From assembly GCF_002261475.1 (NCBI RefSeq), contig NZ_NEVN01000004.1, forward strand, positions 248,001 to 312,000: a stretch of DNA of 64,000 nt, read 5' to 3'. The notes beneath the pieces are model-generated. The model did not search any database. It was not told the origin of the DNA and saw only the letters and a program-made list of their open reading frames with translations. The stretch is from Bordetella genomosp. 5. Lineage in GTDB: Bacteria; Pseudomonadota; Gammaproteobacteria; Burkholderiales; Burkholderiaceae_B. Below, piece by piece: positions 9,645 through 17,571 of the stretch. Numbering within the stretch: the stretch's first letter is position 1; each line of letters opens with the position of its first letter. Both the position numbers and the translations under genes were made by a program.

Positions 9645-10295
9645 ATGCGTACTCGCGTCAAGATTTGTGGTCTCACCCGTGCTGCCGACATCGTTCAGGC
9701 GGCCAGCGCGGGTGCCGACGCGATCGGCTTCATCTTCTTTCCGCAGAGCAAACGGCATGTCACGCCGGCACTGGCGGCGCAACTGCGCCGCGAAGTGCCG
9801 GCGTTTGTCGATGTGGTGGCCCTGTTCGTCAATCCTCAGCCCGACGAGGTGAGGGTGGTGCTCGACGAGGTCGGTCCCGACCTGCTCCAGTTCCACGGCG
9901 ACGAGTCGCACGAGTTCTGCGCGAGCTTCGATCACCGCTACATGCGCGCGTTTCGCGCGGGTGCGCCGAGCCTGGACACCGCGGCAGCGGTCGCCGCGCA
10001 GAGCGGTACCTTCCGTGACGCGGCCGCCTGGCTCTACGACAGCCATAGCGCGGGCTTCGGTGGCAGTGGCCATGGCTTCGACTACGGGCTGCTCGCTGGC
10101 GTGCAGGCCGACCCGCAAGCGCGGCCGCTGGTGCTGGCGGGCGGGCTCACCGCGGACAACGTGGGCGACGCGATCGCGGCCGTGCGGCCCTGGGCTGTCG
10201 ACGTGAGCAGCGGCGTCGAGTCCGCGCCGGGCCAGAAGTCCGCCGACAAGGTCGAGGCATTCCTGCGCGCCGTGCGCCAGGCCGACGTCAAATAA
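9645..10295 (+). CDS. trpF: phosphoribosylanthranilate isomerase
   Basis: Third step of tryptophan synthesis from anthranilate: an Amadori rearrangement in a TIM barrel. The 216-residue product starts MRTRVKICGLTR with the catalytic cysteine at position 8, and has the family's FVNPQPDEV, LQFHGDE and LAGGLTADNV segments. The usual neighbours trpB and trpA do not follow; the next feature is a tRNA gene. Its position 26 bases after dctM suggests read-through transcription from the transporter genes. Confidence 0.95.
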   Translation: MRTRVKICGLTRAADIVQAASAGADAIGFIFFPQSKRHVTPALAAQLRREVPAFVDVVALFVNPQPDEVRVVLDEVGPDLLQFHGDESHEFCASFDHRYMRAFRAGAPSLDTAAAVAAQSGTFRDAAAWLYDSHSAGFGGSGHGFDYGLLAGVQADPQARPLVLAGGLTADNVGDAIAAVRPWAVDVSSGVESAPGQKSADKVEAFLRAVRQADVK

Positions 10296-10329
10296 TTTGG
10301 GCGTCACGCCAAAAAAAAGTGCCATTGAG

Positions 10330-10358
10330 TTGCACGCTTTAAAAAACCTCTATATAAT
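10330..10358 (+). promoter_or_regulatory. sigma-70 promoter of tRNA-Val
   Basis: TTGCAC (10330-10335), a 17-base spacer and a perfect TATAAT (10353-10358) in an AT-rich island. It lies about 118 bases before the tRNA and 35 bases after trpF. Confidence 0.85.
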
Positions 10359-10476
10359 CTTTTTTCTTCGCTGCACGAACGCAAGCACACAGCAAAACAG
10401 CTGAGCCAAGCGGATCGACAGCAACCCCGGCAGTGATGCTGAAGGTTGATTCAGGGTGCGCCCTGAAGCGAATTGC

Positions 10477-10553
10477 AGGCGGTTAGCTCAGATGGTTAGA
10501 GCGCCACGTTGACATCGTGGAGGTCGTTGGTTCGATTCCAATACCGCCTACCA
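10477..10553 (+). tRNA. tRNA-Val (GAC)
   Basis: A complete cloverleaf of 77 bases. The acceptor stem AGGCGGT pairs with ACCGCCT, the D arm is GCTC...GAGC, the anticodon stem CCACG/CGTGG encloses loop TTGACAT with anticodon GAC at 10511-10513, and the T arm is GTTGG-TTCGATT-CCAAT. CCA is encoded at 10551-10553. The promoter and terminator show it is a separate transcription unit. Confidence 0.97.
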
Positions 10554-10587
10554 AATACCTGCAAGTGCTGCCAAGCACGGCAAAATG

Positions 10588-10622
10588 AAAAGCCCCTCAG
10601 TCATCGACTCAGGGGCTTTTTT
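10588..10622 (+). terminator. intrinsic terminator after tRNA-Val
   Basis: Stem AAAAGCCCCT (10588-10597) / AGGGGCTTTT (10611-10620), extended inside by AGTC/GACT, followed by T residues. Confidence 0.9.
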
Positions 10623-10624
10623 GC

Positions 10625-10656
10625 GTTTGCCGCCCACGTAGTTTGCCGCCCACGTA
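10625..10656. repeat. perfect 16-bp tandem duplication downstream of tRNA-Val
   Basis: GTTTGCCGCCCACGTA occurs twice in direct succession right after the tRNA terminator. The 290-base stretch to 10846 otherwise holds no gene I can support. Confidence 0.9.
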
Positions 10657-10846
10657 TACAGGTGTTGAGCACTTCAATTCGTCATGGCCTAGCCGAGATG
10701 TCCACTTTTGTACCTGGAAGCGGGCCGGTGTGAATCCCAGAATAACGATTGCCGTGAATGCCTACGCGTATTCACGCCGAACCGTTGCCGGAGGGCGCAC
10801 TCGCAGCTCGCCGGTGGATTCGACTCTCAGAAAAGGAATTGAAGTC

Positions 10847-11326
10847 ATGCAGCGCGCAAACTGGTTTGCGGTCTCGCCCGAAGGAGCCAAGGCCGTCGCG
10901 GCTCTTCATCACTACGTCACGACAAGCACAGGTCTGCCGGAACGCCTCGTTCACCTGGTCTTTCTGCGTGTGTCGCAAATCAACGGGTGTGCGCACTGCA
11001 TCGATATCCACACGCGCGATCTGCTCAAAGCCGGGATGGACATCGAGACGATCGTGCTTATTCCGGTGTGGGAGGAGGTCGCTCACTTGTTCTCGGCGCA
11101 GGAGCTGTCGGCTCTGGCTTGGACAGAAGAGGTGACGCGAGTGTCCGAGACGCATGCTTCCGACCAGGCATATCGGGCTGCCGCCGAGGCCTTTTCCGAA
11201 AAGGAGCTGGTGGATCTCACGTTGACCATTGCGGCGATGAATGCGATCAATCGGATGGGCGTCAGCTTTCGAATGAGGCCGCGCGCCCGGCCTGGCCATC
11301 CCACGCGCGCGGACTCGCCAGCGTAG
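10847..11326 (+). CDS. AhpD-like carboxymuconolactone-decarboxylase family protein
   Basis: Members of this family are small all-helical proteins, many with thiol-dependent peroxidase activity. The 159-residue protein contains the AhpD active-site signature at residues 48-55, C-A-H-C-I-D-I-H (C48, C51, H55), preceded by SQING. The ATG at 10847 is chosen because AAAAGGA precedes it and the homologous region begins a few residues later. It is a single gene between the tRNA and the SOS-related genes on the opposite strand. Its C-terminal end (RPRARPGHPTR) is short and basic and unlike the core. The peroxide/hydroperoxide role is inferred from the CxxC motif. Confidence 0.85.
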   Translation: MQRANWFAVSPEGAKAVAALHHYVTTSTGLPERLVHLVFLRVSQINGCAHCIDIHTRDLLKAGMDIETIVLIPVWEEVAHLFSAQELSALAWTEEVTRVSETHASDQAYRAAAEAFSEKELVDLTLTIAAMNAINRMGVSFRMRPRARPGHPTRADSPA

Positions 11327-11383
11327 TCGCCTGTGGCCTGCCTGCGATTCGGTGCCACGTACCCGCGCAACGACGTCGGCACC

Positions 11384-11677
11384 TTAACGCGGCGCCATTC
11401 CTTTCCTGGGCTTGAAGGGCACGTCCAGGAGTTCGGCGGCGAGACGATCGCGTTCGATGATGCACGGCTCTGCCAGCAGCTTCTGGGCGAGCGCGTCGTA
11501 GTTGGGTGCGAGCACGCCGCTCGGGCGACGGAACTCCGGCCAGAGTTGATACGTGGAAAGCACCAGCGAACGCAGGCGCTTGACCTCCCAGAGCAAGGTC
11601 ATGACGTCTGAGTTCCAGACCTGCCGCTCACGGATGGCGCGCAGTTCGTCGAGGGAAAGTGGGTGGCGAAATGGCAT
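11384..11677 (-). CDS. uncharacterised 97-aa protein under a LexA box
   Basis: I do not recognise this family. The product is 97 residues, soluble, with a charged helical start (SLDELRAIRERQVWNSDVMTLLWEVKRLRSLVLSTYQLWP) followed by a shorter helical part (YDALAQKLLAEPCIIERDRLAAELLDVP) and a basic tail. Codon use is like its neighbours. Its ATG lies only 7 bases downstream of a consensus LexA operator, and no good ribosome-binding sequence is visible, so the mRNA leader must be very short. It is 44 bases downstream of the SRAP gene on the same strand. A role in DNA damage response is inferred from the operator and the neighbour only. Confidence 0.75.
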   Translation of the reverse strand: MPFRHPLSLDELRAIRERQVWNSDVMTLLWEVKRLRSLVLSTYQLWPEFRRPSGVLAPNYDALAQKLLAEPCIIERDRLAAELLDVPFKPRKGMAPR

Positions 11678-11684
11678 GGTGAAA

Positions 11685-11704
11685 TACTGTATTTATGTAC
11701 AGTA
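11685..11704 (-). promoter_or_regulatory. LexA (SOS) box
   Basis: TACTGTATTTATGTACAGTA is a full match to the proteobacterial SOS box pattern CTGT-N8-ACAG with the flanking TA...TA also present. It lies between the SRAP stop and the ATG of the 97-aa gene, and would control the latter. Confidence 0.88.
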
Positions 11705-11721
11705 TATCTTGGTCCATCCAT

Positions 11722-12399
11722 CTATTCGCGTTCATTTTTTAGGGCCGGAGTCGCGACCAGGCGGTCCGCGGGGTAGCCGACCAGGAAGTCGCGCGCGTTC
11801 TGCGGCCCGGCCGCGAGCCAGTCGCCGTAAGCGCCTTCGGGCAGGATCACCACCATGCGTTTTTCCTTGCCAGGCCTGTGATATTCGCGAAACAGCGGGT
11901 GATCGCTCGCGTCGATCGTGAGCATCGTGTAGCTCTCCACCCACTCGCCGGCGGCATTACGGTAGCGGTCCCAGAGCCCGGCGATGCCCAGCGGATGGCC
12001 GTCGGCGCGCGTCATGCCGGTGGGCACCGCGTTGCCGCTGCGCCAGTCCGGCTCGTAGATCGCGTCCGCCGGCACGATGCAATGTTGACCACGCCGCCAC
12101 GCATTGCCGAAGGTGAACGAGGTCGCGGCCGTCTCGCCGCGGGCATTGAAGGTCGACAGCTTTGCCGCGTTGTCCAGTTTGTCGGCTCTGACAGCCGCCG
12201 GGATCAGGCCCCAGCGTCCCATGACCGCCTCACGCGCCGGCACGGCCTCGTCGCCTGAAGACCACTCGTCCGGGCGCCGGATAAAAACTCCTGAATAGCG
12301 AGGCCACATGTCCCTTGGCCATTCGACCGGCGGGCGATGTGCGTCGAAATACTTGCGCAGTTGCTCCGCATGCTTGACGGCTTGGTAATGGCTGCACAT
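11722..12399 (-). CDS. SRAP-domain (YedK/HMCES-like) abasic-site protein
   Basis: SRAP proteins form a covalent thiazolidine link to abasic sites in single-stranded DNA through the cysteine exposed after Met removal. The start at 12399 gives MCSHY, placing the essential cysteine at position 2; longer in-frame starts would bury it. The 225-residue protein also shows STFNARGET (Asn), VPADAIYEPD (Glu) and a downstream histidine in EYHRPGKEKRMVVIL. The last is the form with an insertion between His and RM. No LexA site precedes it; one follows it, in front of the next gene. Its function is well supported by the family. Confidence 0.92.
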   Translation of the reverse strand: MCSHYQAVKHAEQLRKYFDAHRPPVEWPRDMWPRYSGVFIRRPDEWSSGDEAVPAREAVMGRWGLIPAAVRADKLDNAAKLSTFNARGETAATSFTFGNAWRRGQHCIVPADAIYEPDWRSGNAVPTGMTRADGHPLGIAGLWDRYRNAAGEWVESYTMLTIDASDHPLFREYHRPGKEKRMVVILPEGAYGDWLAAGPQNARDFLVGYPADRLVATPALKNERE

Positions 12400-12574
12400 A
12401 CGGCGTCTCCGGCGTGAGCATGTTCCCGATGCTACGTCCGATCGAGCGGAAAGCAAACACCGCCTCTCGCATGGCGCCGGTGTCTTGGAGACAACCGGCC
12501 TTTGATGCATGATCCGAATGGGGCTCGGCAGGGCACGGCGCCGGGCCGGCCCATCCATCTCAGGACGCGTCGGC

Positions 12575-12955
12575 ATGTGGAAACGAATTCGCCAATGGGC
12601 GCGCGAGCTCAAACGAGACGTCGTGGCGCTCTGGCTCGCCTCCCGGGATCCTCGCACGCCGTGGTTCGCCAAAGTGATGGCCCTGATCGTGGCCGGGTAT
12701 GCGTTATCGCCCATTGATTTGATCCCCGACTTCATTCCGGTGCTGGGGCTCATCGACGATCTGTTGCTGGTGCCGCTCGGCATCTGGTTCACGATACGTC
12801 TGATACCCCCCGCCTTGCTGGCCGATCTGCGCGAGCGGGCGGCGGCGCGCACACGACGACCACGCAGCCTGGTCGCCGCGATCGCGATTCTGTTGCTGTG
12901 GTTGTTGGCCGCCTGGTGGTTCGCGGACTGGCTCTGGGCGCGGTACGGGCGCTGA
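12575..12955 (+). CDS. DUF1232 (YkvA-like) small membrane protein
   Basis: The protein contains the DUF1232 signature SPIDLIPDFIPVLGLIDDLLLVPLGI at about residues 48-73 and a second hydrophobic helix (AAIAILLLWLLAAWWFADWLWARY) at the C-terminus. It is 126 residues from the ATG at 12575 (MWKRIRQW); an upstream in-frame ATG at 12509 would add 22 residues without a better ribosome-binding site. The family has no established biochemical function. It stands alone between the divergent SRAP gene and the Yellow-like gene. Confidence 0.82.
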   Translation: MWKRIRQWARELKRDVVALWLASRDPRTPWFAKVMALIVAGYALSPIDLIPDFIPVLGLIDDLLLVPLGIWFTIRLIPPALLADLRERAAARTRRPRSLVAAIAILLLWLLAAWWFADWLWARYGR

Positions 12956-13103
12956 AACAGGGGGGCCGCGCTGCCCACTGTCGGCTGTTTCGCCTCGATT
13001 TTCGTCCGGGCTTTGAATCTGTTTCCCGGCCTGGGTGCTCAATTTTTGCGCGGGTCCGCTGCAAGATGGCGTCACTTCATGCCACTTCAAAAGGACCGGC
13101 TTC

Positions 13104-14195
13104 ATGAACCTCATCTCTTCCTATTCGGCTCGGCTGCAGCGCGTTGTGCTGACCGCGACCGCGGCGCTTATCGTGGGGTCTGCCCACGCTGCGTCGGGCC
13201 CGGCGCTCGAGGTGCTGGCCGAGCTTCCCATCCGGCCCGGCAATGCAGCCGCCGCCGATGGTAATCGCGTGTTCGCCACTGTGCACCCCTTCGACGGCCC
13301 CCGTGGCGTGCAGCTCATCGAGATCACGTCTCGCACGGGCTACAAGCCTTGGCCGAGCGCGGCCCTGCAGAATGATGGCAAGACCTTCGGCGACGACAAG
13401 ATCGACTCGCCGCTGGGCATTTACGCCGATCGTCGCGGCGCCGTCTGGATCACGGATATGGGTTTCAACGTGGGCAAGACGCGCATCTGGGCGTTCGACG
13501 CCAAGACGGGCAAGCAACTGCACCGTATCGTGCTCGACGAGGCCATCGCGCCCAAGGGCAGCTTTCTGCAGGATCTGGTCGTGGACGACAAGAACGGCTG
13601 GGTCTATCTGGCCGACATCGCCAATCCCGGCCTCGTCGCGGTGGAGATCGCCACCGGCAAGAGTCGCCGGTTCGGCGGGCATGCGTCGCTCCAGGCCGAT
13701 CCGAAGGCGGTGATGCGCATCAATGACCAGGACATCAACTTTGGCGGCAAGCCCGCCAGTGTCGCCGTCAATCCGCTGACCTTGTCAGCCGATGGCGAGA
13801 CGCTCTACTTCGGTGCCATGAATGGTCTGGCGTGGTATTCGGTGCCCGCCAAGCTCTTCCGCGAGGGCGCGAACGACGCCGCGATCGGCCAGGCCATCGC
13901 CCGGGTGGGCGCCAAGCCCGTGTCGGATGGCGCGGCCACCGACGCGGCCGGCAATCACTACTTCACCAACGTCAATGACAAGGGTATCGATCGCCTGACG
14001 CCGCAGGGTCAGCTCGAACCTTACGTGCGCGACGCGCGCTTGGACTGGCCGGACAGTGTCCACTTCGGGGCCGATAACTGGATTTATATCTCGGTGAATC
14101 AGCTCTATCGCACGCAGCCCTTTACCGGCCAGCCGGACGCCGGCAAGCCGCCCTATCTGATCATGCGCATGCGCGCGGCACCGGCAAAGAAGTAA
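13104..14195 (+). CDS. Yellow/major-royal-jelly-protein family secreted protein
   Basis: A beta-propeller protein of the MRJP/Yellow superfamily, which in bacteria is exported and of unknown substrate. The ATG at 13104 has AAAAGGA upstream and starts a signal peptide (residues 1-26, ending SAHA). The 363-residue chain has the family blocks SPLGIYADRRGAVWITDMG, LQDLVVDDKNGWVYLADI, and SDGAATDAAGNHYFTNVNDKGIDRL. It is a stand-alone gene with no obvious operon partner. The family call is based on these motifs; the function is open. Confidence 0.85.
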   Translation: MNLISSYSARLQRVVLTATAALIVGSAHAASGPALEVLAELPIRPGNAAAADGNRVFATVHPFDGPRGVQLIEITSRTGYKPWPSAALQNDGKTFGDDKIDSPLGIYADRRGAVWITDMGFNVGKTRIWAFDAKTGKQLHRIVLDEAIAPKGSFLQDLVVDDKNGWVYLADIANPGLVAVEIATGKSRRFGGHASLQADPKAVMRINDQDINFGGKPASVAVNPLTLSADGETLYFGAMNGLAWYSVPAKLFREGANDAAIGQAIARVGAKPVSDGAATDAAGNHYFTNVNDKGIDRLTPQGQLEPYVRDARLDWPDSVHFGADNWIYISVNQLYRTQPFTGQPDAGKPPYLIMRMRAAPAKK

Positions 14196-14420
14196 GTGGT
14201 GCGGCGGGCCGGATGGATTCGAGCCCGCCGATGCAGCGACCACGCGCCGCCTCGCGGCGTCTGTTCGGGGCGGGTGGCTGCGGGCACCGCTATGCGAGTC
14301 CACCAGCGCCGCTGCTGCGATTCCAACTGCGCCGCTACTGCGACTCCAACGGCGCCGCCTGGGCCAGCCCGCGCAGAGCTCAAATCCGGGCCCGAGCCCG
14401 ATCCGAGCCCAAGCCCAAGC
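14196..14420. other. non-coding stretch with imperfect GC-rich repeats
   Basis: No gene can be supported here. It holds two imperfect copies of a ~23-base unit (GCGCCGCTGCTGCGATTCC and GCGCCGCTACTGCGACTCC) followed by degenerate hexamers of the GAGCCC/AAGCCC type around 14390-14421. Confidence 0.5.
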
Positions 14421-14636
14421 CTAGCGGCCGATCCGCCGCGTCTGCTGCTTGTTGAGCCGCCGCGCCTCTTCCTCGGCATAGGCTTCTTCGCCGGGCTCAT
14501 AACTGCCCTCATGCATGCAACTGCTGCGATTCCAGGTGCATTCGCTGAGCAGGCGGTTCGACGTGCCGGAGCAGCCGGATACCACCACGACTAGACATAT
14601 TGCGGAGGCCCAACGGCCAAGCGCTTGAATCGACAT
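14421..14636 (-). CDS. small predicted lipoprotein
   Basis: A 71-residue product with a lipoprotein signal: MSIQALGRWASAICLVVVVSGC, with the lipobox VSGC giving a mature protein of about 50 residues starting CSGTSNRLLSE. The mature part is short and charged (EAYAEEEARRLNKQQTRR) with two further cysteines. I do not recognise a family. Start 14636 is chosen so the signal peptide begins at the Met; in-frame codons upstream would add only six residues. Signal and lipobox make it likely real; the function is unknown. Confidence 0.6.
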   Translation of the reverse strand: MSIQALGRWASAICLVVVVSGCSGTSNRLLSECTWNRSSCMHEGSYEPGEEAYAEEEARRLNKQQTRRIGR

Positions 14637-14864
14637 TGGTTCTGATCCCATCAAAGGTGCATGCCCCGTTATAGCAAGTGCGAGGCCCGACGCACCAATC
14701 CGCGACGCAATACCACCCGAGCGGCCCGCCGGATCGCATCTATCATCTAGACATATACATCTGCAATCAGGCGGTCATGCGGCGTGTCTAAGCTTCGGCG
14801 CGGTGCCTCATTCCGAGCGCCGCGCCGGCAAGGCCGGCGTCTTCCCGACCCTGTGGTGCGCACG

Positions 14865-15512
14865 ATGTCCGAGTCTGCTCAATGCCTTCCCAAGATCGAT
14901 GAAACCCGCATCAGTCCGCTGGCCCGCCTGCGCGAATGCCAGGTCGGGCGGCGCTGCGAGATTCTGCACGACACCGCGGTCGAGTACACCGCGCTGGGTG
15001 ACTACTCGTATATCGGCGAGCGCTGCATGGTGGCCGACGCCCGTATCGGAAAATTCTGCGCCATCGCCGCGCAGGTTCGTATCGGCGCGCCAAATCATCC
15101 GATGGAGCGGCCGTCGCAGCATCGGTTCACCTATTGCCCCGAGTACTACTTCGACGACGCGCAGCGCGACGGCGAGTTCTTCGAGCAGCGGCGTTCGGAT
15201 CTCGTCGTGATCGGCAACGACGTCTGGATCGGCCATGGGGCGATCGTGCTGCCGGGCGTGACGGTGGGGGATGGCGCGGTCCTGGCGGCGGGCGCGGTGG
15301 TGAGCCGCGACGTCGCGCCATACACCGTAGTGGGCGGCATCCCGGCCCGGATGATCCGCGAGCGCTTCGATCGCGCGACGGCCCTGCGCCTGCAGGCCAT
15401 CGCCTGGTGGGACTGGCCCGACGCGCTGTTGCAGGCGCGTCTGGCCGAGTTCCAGCAGGGCGATGTCATGGCGTTCTGCGACCGCTGGGATACGGCCGCG
15501 CTAGTGCGCTAG
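14865..15512 (+). CDS. hexapeptide-repeat acetyltransferase (phosphonate-metabolism/xenobiotic type)
   Basis: Left-handed beta-helix acyltransferase, probably acetyl-CoA dependent and trimeric. The 215-residue form from ATG 14865 contains [46 protein letters not shown] and [46 protein letters not shown]. The NHPM...HRFTY region and the AWWDW segment are those of the transferase family often found in phosphonate (phn) loci. No phn gene is near, so the substrate cannot be stated. A GTG at 14784 is an alternative start. The stop codon lies inside an 8-bp tandem repeat. Confidence 0.85.
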   Translation: MSESAQCLPKIDETRISPLARLRECQVGRRCEILHDTAVEYTALGDYSYIGERCMVADARIGKFCAIAAQVRIGAPNHPMERPSQHRFTYCPEYYFDDAQRDGEFFEQRRSDLVVIGNDVWIGHGAIVLPGVTVGDGAVLAAGAVVSRDVAPYTVVGGIPARMIRERFDRATALRLQAIAWWDWPDALLQARLAEFQQGDVMAFCDRWDTAALVR

Positions 15513-15524
15513 TGCGCTAGTGCG
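15498..15524. repeat. 8-bp tandem repeat (GCGCTAGT x3) over convergent stop codons
   Basis: Three copies of GCGCTAGT plus GCG. The TAG stop of the acetyltransferase (15510-15512) and the TAG stop of the SulP gene on the other strand (15517-15519) both lie in it. Confidence 0.93.
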
Positions 15525-16995
15525 AAAGAGGATCGGCGGCGACCTGCTTGTCGTGCCGGCCGTACTTTTGCACCAGCGTGGCGCTGGCCTCGTTCAGCCC
15601 CAGCACCACGGGCTCGATCCCGTTACGCCGGAATTTTTCCACGATGCGGTCGAGCGCTTCGATGGCCGTGATGTCCCAGAAGTGGGCTTGCGTCAGGTCG
15701 AGCTCGACGCGCTGCACCGACTCCTTGAAATCGAATTCCGCCAGCAGGGCTTCCGACGACGCGAAGAATACCTGGCCGCGAACCTGGTAGCGGCGCGTGC
15801 TCTGGGCTTCGTCCCGGACGCTGTCCACGTTCAACACGCGCTGCACCTTGCTGGCGAAGAACACCGCGCTCAGCACCACACCCGCCAGGACGCCCCACGC
15901 CAGGTTGTGCGTGACCACGACCACCACGACTGTGGTGAGCATCACGAACGAAGAGCTGCGCGGATGCGTGACCAGCTGTGCCATCGAGCGCCAGTTGAAG
16001 GTGCTGATCGACACCATGATCATCACGGCCACCAGCGCCGCCATCGGAATCTGCTTGACCCAGGGGCCGAGGAACACCACGAACACGATAAGGAACAGGC
16101 CGGCGACGAGGCTCGACAGACGTCCGCGGCCACCCGACTTCACGTTGATGACGGATTGCCCGATCATCGCGCAGCCGGGCATGCCACCAACCAGGCCCGC
16201 CACCATGTTGGCCAGCCCCTGGCCGCGGCACTCGCGATTCTTGTCGCTCGCGGTATCGGTGTAGTCATCGATGATGGATGCGGTCATCAGCGATTCCAGC
16301 AGGCCCACGACGGCGATCGCGATCGCGTAGGGCAGGATGATCTGCAACGTTTCCCACGTCAGCGGGACGCCCGGCAAGGCGAGTGTGGGCAATGACTCCG
16401 GGAAGGCGCCCATGTCGCCGACCGTGCGCACGCTCAAGCCCATGGCCATCGAGATCGCGGTCAACACCACGATGCACACCAGCGGCGAAGGCACGGCGCG
16501 CGTGATACGCGGCAGCAGATAGATGATGGCCAGGCCGGCGGCCACCATGACGTACACCGCCGGGGGCGCGCCGATGAGTTCGGGCATCTGCGCCAGAAAG
16601 ATCAGGATGGCGAGCGCGTTGACGAAGCCCGTGATCACCGAGCGCGACACGAAGCGCATCAGATTGCCCAGGCGCAGCAGGCCCGCTGCGACCTGCAGCA
16701 CGCCGGCCAGGATGGCGGCGGCGAACACATACTGCACGCCGTGATCCTTCACCAGCGTGGTGATAAGCAGGGCGACCGCGCCGGTCGCGGCGGAAATCAT
16801 GCCGGGGCGGCCGCCGGCGATGGCCGTCACGACGGCGATGCTGAAGGCGGCATAAAGGCCGACCTGCGGGTCCACGCCGGCAATGAGCGAGAACGCCAGC
16901 GCTTCAGGAATGAGCGCGAGCGCCACGACGAGTCCGGCAAGCAGATCGGCGCGCACGTTGGGAAACCACTGTTGGCGCAAGGAAGAATGAATCAT
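15517..16995 (-). CDS. SulP-family inorganic anion transporter with STAS domain
   Basis: Inner-membrane anion transporter of the SLC26/SulP family, whose bacterial members carry sulfate, bicarbonate or dicarboxylates. The 492-residue protein begins with [34 protein letters not shown] (TM1-2 signature), has about 10-12 hydrophobic helices, and ends with a STAS domain from about 390 ([21 protein letters not shown]). Its compact length resembles the BicA-like bicarbonate group, but the substrate cannot be fixed from sequence alone. It is a single gene; 342 bases separate it from the divergent ParD-like gene. Confidence 0.92.
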   Translation of the reverse strand: MIHSSLRQQWFPNVRADLLAGLVVALALIPEALAFSLIAGVDPQVGLYAAFSIAVVTAIAGGRPGMISAATGAVALLITTLVKDHGVQYVFAAAILAGVLQVAAGLLRLGNLMRFVSRSVITGFVNALAILIFLAQMPELIGAPPAVYVMVAAGLAIIYLLPRITRAVPSPLVCIVVLTAISMAMGLSVRTVGDMGAFPESLPTLALPGVPLTWETLQIILPYAIAIAVVGLLESLMTASIIDDYTDTASDKNRECRGQGLANMVAGLVGGMPGCAMIGQSVINVKSGGRGRLSSLVAGLFLIVFVVFLGPWVKQIPMAALVAVMIMVSISTFNWRSMAQLVTHPRSSSFVMLTTVVVVVVTHNLAWGVLAGVVLSAVFFASKVQRVLNVDSVRDEAQSTRRYQVRGQVFFASSEALLAEFDFKESVQRVELDLTQAHFWDITAIEALDRIVEKFRRNGIEPVVLGLNEASATLVQKYGRHDKQVAADPLSH

Positions 16996-17303
16996 GTGAC
17001 GTGAATGAAGTCATCGCGGCGGACCGCCGCAGGGATACGTACGAAGCCGGAAAGACGCTCGCGCTCGCCGGCCTGGGGGCGGCGGCGTGACAGGGGAGGG
17101 GAATGCACCCTGGAAAGACGCGCAGCAATGCACTGCGCGCCGTGGCGTCGGCCGACCTCGGAAGAAGGGGTGCCCGGGAGCGGGCAGGGAGGTCGGATCG
17201 AACGCTTACATGGGTCGCGGCTGGTGGCTTGAATGGGGCAGGGCGGATTCTACGCCATCGACTTGACGGCCCGCTTGCAGTCGCGCCGGCGGGGATGCGT
17301 GCT
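16996..17303. other. non-coding region between sulP and the ParD-like gene
   Basis: 308 bases without a supportable gene on either strand. It should contain the promoters of the divergent sulP and parD-like genes; I see no convincing -35/-10 pair for sulP. Confidence 0.5.
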
Positions 17304-17332
17304 AATATACGTTTCGTTATAAAACGTATATT
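17304..17332 (+). promoter_or_regulatory. perfect dyad (operator) before the ParD-like/MetAP operon
   Basis: AATATACGTTT (17304-17314) and AAACGTATATT (17322-17332) are exact inverted repeats around a 7-base centre. A -10-like TATAAA overlaps the centre (17318-17323), and the ATG of the antitoxin-like gene is 5 bases downstream. This is where an autoregulating ribbon-helix-helix protein would bind. Confidence 0.85.
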
Positions 17333-17337
17333 GCATC

Positions 17338-17571
17338 ATGGGCATCGTCAAAGTTTCCGAAGAAATGCACAGCGCCTTGCGCGACGCGAGCGACGCGCTG
17401 TCGCGGTCCGTCAATGGTCAGGCCGAGCACTGGTTGCGCGTCGGCATGCTCGCCGAGCTCAATCCGCATCTGAGCTACGGCGAGATCTGCAAGCTGCTGC
17501 TCAAGGGCCGGCTGCCGCAAGATGCCATCGGCATCGACACGACACAACCCATGCTCGCCAAGGTGTCGTGA
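17338..17571 (+). CDS. ParD-like antitoxin-type ribbon-helix-helix protein
   Basis: A 77-residue protein of the ParD-like family (the DUF3423-type group): MGIVKVSEEMHSALRDASDALSRSVNGQAEHWLRVGMLAE gives the beta strand and two helices of an RHH DNA-binding fold, followed by NPHLSYGEICKLLLKG. Such proteins normally repress their own operon as dimers. The gene overlaps the next one (TGATG, stop 17569-17571, start 17571), implying translational coupling. The partner is a methionine aminopeptidase, not a ParE-type toxin. The DNA-binding role is inferred from the fold and from the perfect dyad 5 bases upstream. Confidence 0.88.
   Translation: MGIVKVSEEMHSALRDASDALSRSVNGQAEHWLRVGMLAELNPHLSYGEICKLLLKGRLPQDAIGIDTTQPMLAKVS

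Noticed and set aside
14784-14864. Longer N-terminus of the hexapeptide acetyltransferase from a GTG
   Set aside because: The added 27 residues are Arg-rich and unlike the family; homology begins after the ATG at 14865.
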